Of a DNA stretch of 32,500 nucleotides, positions 26,053 to 32,500 are shown piece by piece. The notes beneath the pieces were generated by a model. It saw only the letters and a list, made by a program, of their open reading frames with translations, made no database searches and had not been told where the DNA came from. How positions within the stretch are numbered: the stretch's first letter is position 1; each line of letters begins with the position of its first letter. The DNA comes from Leptospira mayottensis 200901116. GTDB lineage: Bacteria; Spirochaetota; Leptospiria; Leptospirales; Leptospiraceae. Both the position numbers and the translations under genes were made by a program. The stretch lies in contig NZ_CP024871.1 of assembly GCF_000306675.2 (NCBI RefSeq), positions 170,001 through 202,500 on the forward strand, in the 5' to 3' direction.

Positions 26053-26262
26053 TCTTTTTCCTTTTTCAGTTCAAGAAATGATTAATTTTTTTCAGATAAG
26101 ACAAATGATAAACTAACCATAGAAGTTATCTCAAAAACGTTTTATGCTTTGAAATTCATTTTTAAGATGATTTCTAACTATCAACTGACTAATGTTTTGG
26201 AACACGAGATTCGGCAGATTTACGATTCATAAAATCTGGATCGTAAATTAGATTATAAAATT
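26053..26262. other. Short gap before the DUF218 gene
   Basis: About 210 bp, AT-rich, with no gene or strong hairpin seen. It lies between repeat copy B2 and the 3' end of the leftward DUF218 gene. With the repeats it makes up the 665-bp gene-free region after the Rmd-like gene. Confidence 0.4.
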
Positions 26263-26955
26263 TTAAAGCACTGAGCCTTTCCAAGTTTTAACGCCGCTTT
26301 CTTCGATTGGAAACGGATTACCCAGGTATTTCGGATTTGTCTTGAATAAGTTCATGTCGATCCAGGCAAGAGTTCTTGCGAAAAATTCTCTGAATCTACT
26401 GAAGGGTCCACTTGTATAAATTTTTCGATCCGATTCGAAGGCTTGAAATCTAAGACCGATTTTATTCGCAAGAAAGGCGGCCCGGGGTTGATATACTTTC
26501 TGACTTACAAAGATCAGATCTTTTATCTGAAAAATTTCTTTTGCACGAATCAATGTGTCTAACGTTCTAAAACCTGCATGGTCGACGAATATATCCTTTT
26601 CGTTTACTTCGTTTTTAAGAATGTAAAGCAACATCGGTTTTACTTCATTATAGTAAATAGAACCGTTATCTCCCGAGAGGAGAATCTTTTTTACTTTTCC
26701 CTGATGATACAATTCCAGAGCGCAGTCCAACCGATCTTTTAAAATGGCGGAGGGTTCGTTTTTGTAGACCGAAGCCCCGGGAACTATGGCTACTGTAGCG
26801 AATCTTGCGGATCTGTGATTCTGAAATTTCTCCGTGCGGAAGTATAACTCTTCGAAACTGAAATCGATTGCGATCGGGGGCGCTGCAATGACGCAAAAGA
26901 CGAAAAGACTTCGGGTATAAAATTTAGGTTTTTTGAGAAAATTTAAGTTAAACAC
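26263..26955 (-). CDS. SanA/YdcF-like DUF218 membrane protein
   Basis: A 230-residue protein with an N-terminal membrane anchor at about residues 15-32 (RSLFVFCVIAAPPIAIDF) and a DUF218 domain outside. Family-like blocks are VAIVPGASVYKNEPSAILKD, DRLDCALELYHQGKVKKILL, SGDNG and FVSQKVYQPRAAFLANKIG. This is the SanA branch, implicated in envelope barrier function (vancomycin sensitivity in E. coli), whose biochemical activity is unknown. It is divergent from the ECF sigma module, with about 165 bp between starts. Confidence 0.85.
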   Translation of the reverse strand: MFNLNFLKKPKFYTRSLFVFCVIAAPPIAIDFSFEELYFRTEKFQNHRSARFATVAIVPGASVYKNEPSAILKDRLDCALELYHQGKVKKILLSGDNGSIYYNEVKPMLLYILKNEVNEKDIFVDHAGFRTLDTLIRAKEIFQIKDLIFVSQKVYQPRAAFLANKIGLRFQAFESDRKIYTSGPFSRFREFFARTLAWIDMNLFKTNPKYLGNPFPIEESGVKTWKGSVL

Positions 26956-27119
26956 AGGATTGAAAATCTGGCAATCAAGAAGCTTTTTTGATAGGCTACA
27001 AGATGAATTTCAAAGGAGAAAATTCTTTTTTTCTTTTCAACTGGTTTTGACCGGAAAAAATCTTCGAAATAGGAAATAAACTTTTGAAACACGGGTCTTA
27101 CCGATCGAGTGGAAATCTC

Positions 27120-27671
27120 ATGAAATTCCTGAATTCATTTGTCAAAATTACCATTGCCGGTTGTTTTTTCGTTCCTATGGTTATTTTTTCTCAGGAATTG
27201 ATGGGACTTCGTTCCGGTGTGGATTCTAATCTTCCTCCGGGCCGACAATTAGCGCCGATTCGTCAATTGAGAAGTTTCGGTTTGGTGTTCGGAGACGTAG
27301 ACACCGTGAGAGAAAGATTTGCTCTTTCTGAAAAGCAATTAGATGAGATTTCGAAGATCAATGAGAAATACAAACAGGAACATTTTAAATGGCTTCAAAA
27401 AATTTCACCAATTGAAATTGAACTTGAAGGACTTTTAATGGAGTCTAACGTTGATCTTGCGAAAATTAGGAAGCTTCTCGTCGAGATAGGAAGATATACT
27501 GCTGAGATTCGAATCAATCAGATTTCGCATCGTCTTGCTATTGAAAAAATACTTACTCGGGATCAAAAATCCAAAATTAAAGAATCTTCTACTCGTCCGG
27601 AGCCCGGATTTCCCGTGAATCTTTTTTCTCCGGAGAGAATTATTCTTCCCTTTCAAGGGATCTTACATTGA
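27120..27671 (+). CDS. Periplasmic sensor-like protein of Spy/CpxP/CnrX type
   Basis: A 183-residue exported protein from ATG 27120; a TTG 36 bp upstream is in frame but would spoil the signal peptide. The N-terminus MKFLNSFVKITIAGCFFVPM is a signal peptide or membrane anchor. The mature part is helical and has two LTxxQ-like motifs, LSEKQ (69-73) and LTRDQ (146-150), the mark of the Spy/CpxP/CnrX (LTXXQ, metal-resistance sensor) group. His 88 and His 137 are possible metal ligands, but the full CnrX ligand set is not evident. It lies 7 bp before the ECF sigma gene, so it is probably the sensor of that module. Confidence 0.7.
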   Translation: MKFLNSFVKITIAGCFFVPMVIFSQELMGLRSGVDSNLPPGRQLAPIRQLRSFGLVFGDVDTVRERFALSEKQLDEISKINEKYKQEHFKWLQKISPIEIELEGLLMESNVDLAKIRKLLVEIGRYTAEIRINQISHRLAIEKILTRDQKSKIKESSTRPEPGFPVNLFSPERIILPFQGILH

Positions 27672-27678
27672 GGTATTC

Positions 27679-28188
<510 letters not shown>

Positions 28189-28200
28189 GATTAGATCAGG

Positions 28201-28563
28201 ATGAAATCGAACAGATTCGAAAAAGAAATTTCGGACAGACTTTGTAGTAAGGTTTGGAATTCTAGAATCTGCGACGCAGTTTATAAAAAACGTCGTTGGA
28301 GAATGATCCAATTGGCGTTGATTACATTTTTGTCTGCTTTCTTTTCCAGTTCTATGGTTTGGTTGATTTTTTTTGAAAATCAAAAAGCTGGGCTTGCTCG
28401 TAACGAACTCCATACTTGGATTCAAGAACAGATTTATGGAACGACTGTAGAAGCCGAGTCTAAAGTGCAAAATACAATTTATAAAGAAGAAAATACGGTG
28501 AGAAACGGTTCCATGTTTTTGGATGTAGACGCGTTGATTGAGGCTTCGTTGGACCGAAGATAA
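28201..28563 (+). CDS. Putative anti-sigma factor, one membrane helix
   Basis: A 120-residue protein with a basic cytoplasmic N-terminal part of about 36 residues (MKSNRFEKEISDRLCSKVWN and onward), one membrane helix at about 38-58 (LALITFLSAFFSSSMVWLIF), and a periplasmic tail of about 60 residues. The plan is that of CnrY-like or other short anti-sigma factors, which hold the sigma factor at the membrane. No HxxxCxxC zinc motif is present. Identification rests on position after the sigma gene and topology, not on a sequence family. AGGA lies about 10 bases before ATG 28201. Confidence 0.65.
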   Translation: MKSNRFEKEISDRLCSKVWNSRICDAVYKKRRWRMIQLALITFLSAFFSSSMVWLIFFENQKAGLARNELHTWIQEQIYGTTVEAESKVQNTIYKEENTVRNGSMFLDVDALIEASLDRR

Positions 28564-28607
28564 TCAATTAGAAGATTTGAATATAGCCTGAATACTTGAA
28601 AATCAAA

Positions 28608-28782
28608 TAAGAGTCTGTTTGAAAACCTCAAGCTCCACGGGAATTTAACAATAATAAAACCTGTTTGAAGTCCATAAACCACCAAAAGGACGTAATCTGT
28701 GGCACTCTCTTAAGTTTGTCATAAATTTGTGGAATGATCGGAAGTTGATTTATTTTAAGATTTTGAAACAGATTCTAAGAAA
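28608..28782. repeat. MITE-like repeat, copy C (diverged)
   Basis: About 175 bp with left end ATAAGAGTCTGTTTGAAAAC and right end AGATTTTGAAACAGATTCTA, which pair as imperfect terminal inverted repeats. The interior has lost much of the TTATTACGAACTTACTGAAT block but keeps the CGTAATCTGTGGCA part. It begins 44 bp after the anti-sigma stop. Confidence 0.65.
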
Positions 28783-29162
28783 TCAAAGTGTAATTATCAC
28801 TTTTTGAATACAGCGTTGCTCCTTTCGATTTATATCTATTTCATTCTCGGTTTTGCAAGAACCGTAAAAGTTTTGTTCGGAAAGATTTTTTGAGGGGGAA
28901 TTCAAAGGATCACTCGAAATACCCCTTGTTCCCTTTGCGGGACAGGTCCAAGAGATACATATCGAGGATGTGTTTTGCTATGATGGAAGGAATTTTGATT
29001 TTGAATATGATTCTTTGAAAATACAATCTAAAGCCGGTTTTTGGTCATAAGTCAAAATGGGGCCTTTCGTCACGTCAAGATCAAAATATGGAGCGTGAAT
29101 GGATTTGGTTTCCACTTGACCTATATTTCCCTCGGATAGACTCTTAATCTGGAATCATATCC
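28783..29162. other. Gene-free gap before the M23 peptidase
   Basis: About 380 bp with no gene seen on either strand. TTGACC (29117 region) followed after 15 bases by TAGACT could be a promoter for the M23 peptidase gene, but the spacing is short. No RNA gene was recognised. Confidence 0.4.
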
Positions 29163-30134
<972 letters not shown>

Positions 30135-30151
30135 TTTAGCCGGGGTCAAAT

Positions 30152-32197
<2,046 letters not shown>

Positions 32198-32244
32198 AAT
32201 TTTCTAAATAGAATTTATTGAATACCAAAAACAGATTTGTTCAT

Positions 32245-32415
32245 TAAAAATCTGTCTCAAAATTTTAGAATGTGGAACTCCCACGTTTTAGGTATTGTAG
32301 CGTCCGTAAAACATCAAAGGCGAGGGATATAATCTGTGGGAATTCCTATGTTTTATTATAAACTTTTTGAATGGCTGAGTCGATTTCTTTTAAGATTTTG
32401 GAACAAATTTTAAAT
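32245..32415. repeat. MITE-like repeat, copy D
   Basis: About 170 bp, beginning 47 bp after ligA. The left end is AAAAATCTGTCTCAAAATTT and the right end AGATTTTGGAACAAATTTTA, imperfectly inverted. The interior has GAGGGATATAATCTGTGGGA, then TTTTATTATAAACTTTTTGAAT (32351-32372), a variant of the shared 22-mer. The rest of the window to 32500 holds no gene that I can see. Confidence 0.65.
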
Positions 32416-32500
32416 TTGAATTCTATAAACAGATATATTTATAACTTTTTCTTACAGACTGGCACTTATGTATTCACGGAAATTAATGGAAATTTGAATC

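Overview
The window is chromosomal DNA from a pathogenic Leptospira. The clearest marker is an intact loa22 gene (OmpA-family lipoprotein of the pathogenic clade). The AT-rich composition, the relaxed spirochaetal lipobox and the yidC-jag-mnmE order fit this. The species cannot be fixed from sequence reading alone.

Layout. 1-3701: end of yidC, then jag, mnmE and a malic enzyme, packed with overlaps. 4128-6206: a large protein of unknown function. 6297-7691: fumC. 7692-8448: a gene-poor stretch with a MITE-like repeat. 8449-13277: a small accessory island that looks like a decayed prophage or similar mobile element. It has a leftward operon of small genes (HTH-like protein, unknown, CxxC protein, HTH-like protein, DUF1353 protein, small membrane protein), a divergent XRE repressor with twin operator-like dyads, an excisionase-like HTH gene and a translationally coupled pair of small membrane proteins. 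Several of these genes are under 60 codons. No integrase or structural gene is visible. 13539-14126: loa22. 14264-15202: an RluA-type pseudouridine synthase, convergent with a leftward group (15171-18701) of nitrilase-like amidase, SDR, SPL-type radical SAM protein and nucleosidase-like protein. 18778-19904: YkvA-like protein and inositol monophosphatase. 20143-24602: leftward operon of three GT4-like glycosyltransferases and a methyltransferase-like protein, divergent from an Rmd-like sugar-nucleotide reductase (24644-25597). 26263-26955: SanA-like DUF218 protein. 27120-28563: Spy/CnrX-like periplasmic protein, ECF sigma factor and a one-TM putative anti-sigma. 29163-32197: membrane-anchored M23 peptidase and ligA.

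At least five copies of one degenerate repeat of about 170 bp, with terminal inverted repeats, lie in the gaps after fumC, rmd, the anti-sigma gene and ligA. Two of them lie head to head and share perfect 31-bp arms.

The places most worth a second look are the island with its operator region, the three-gene ECF module, the SPL operon in an organism that does not sporulate, and the repeat family. No rRNA, tRNA or CRISPR array was seen.
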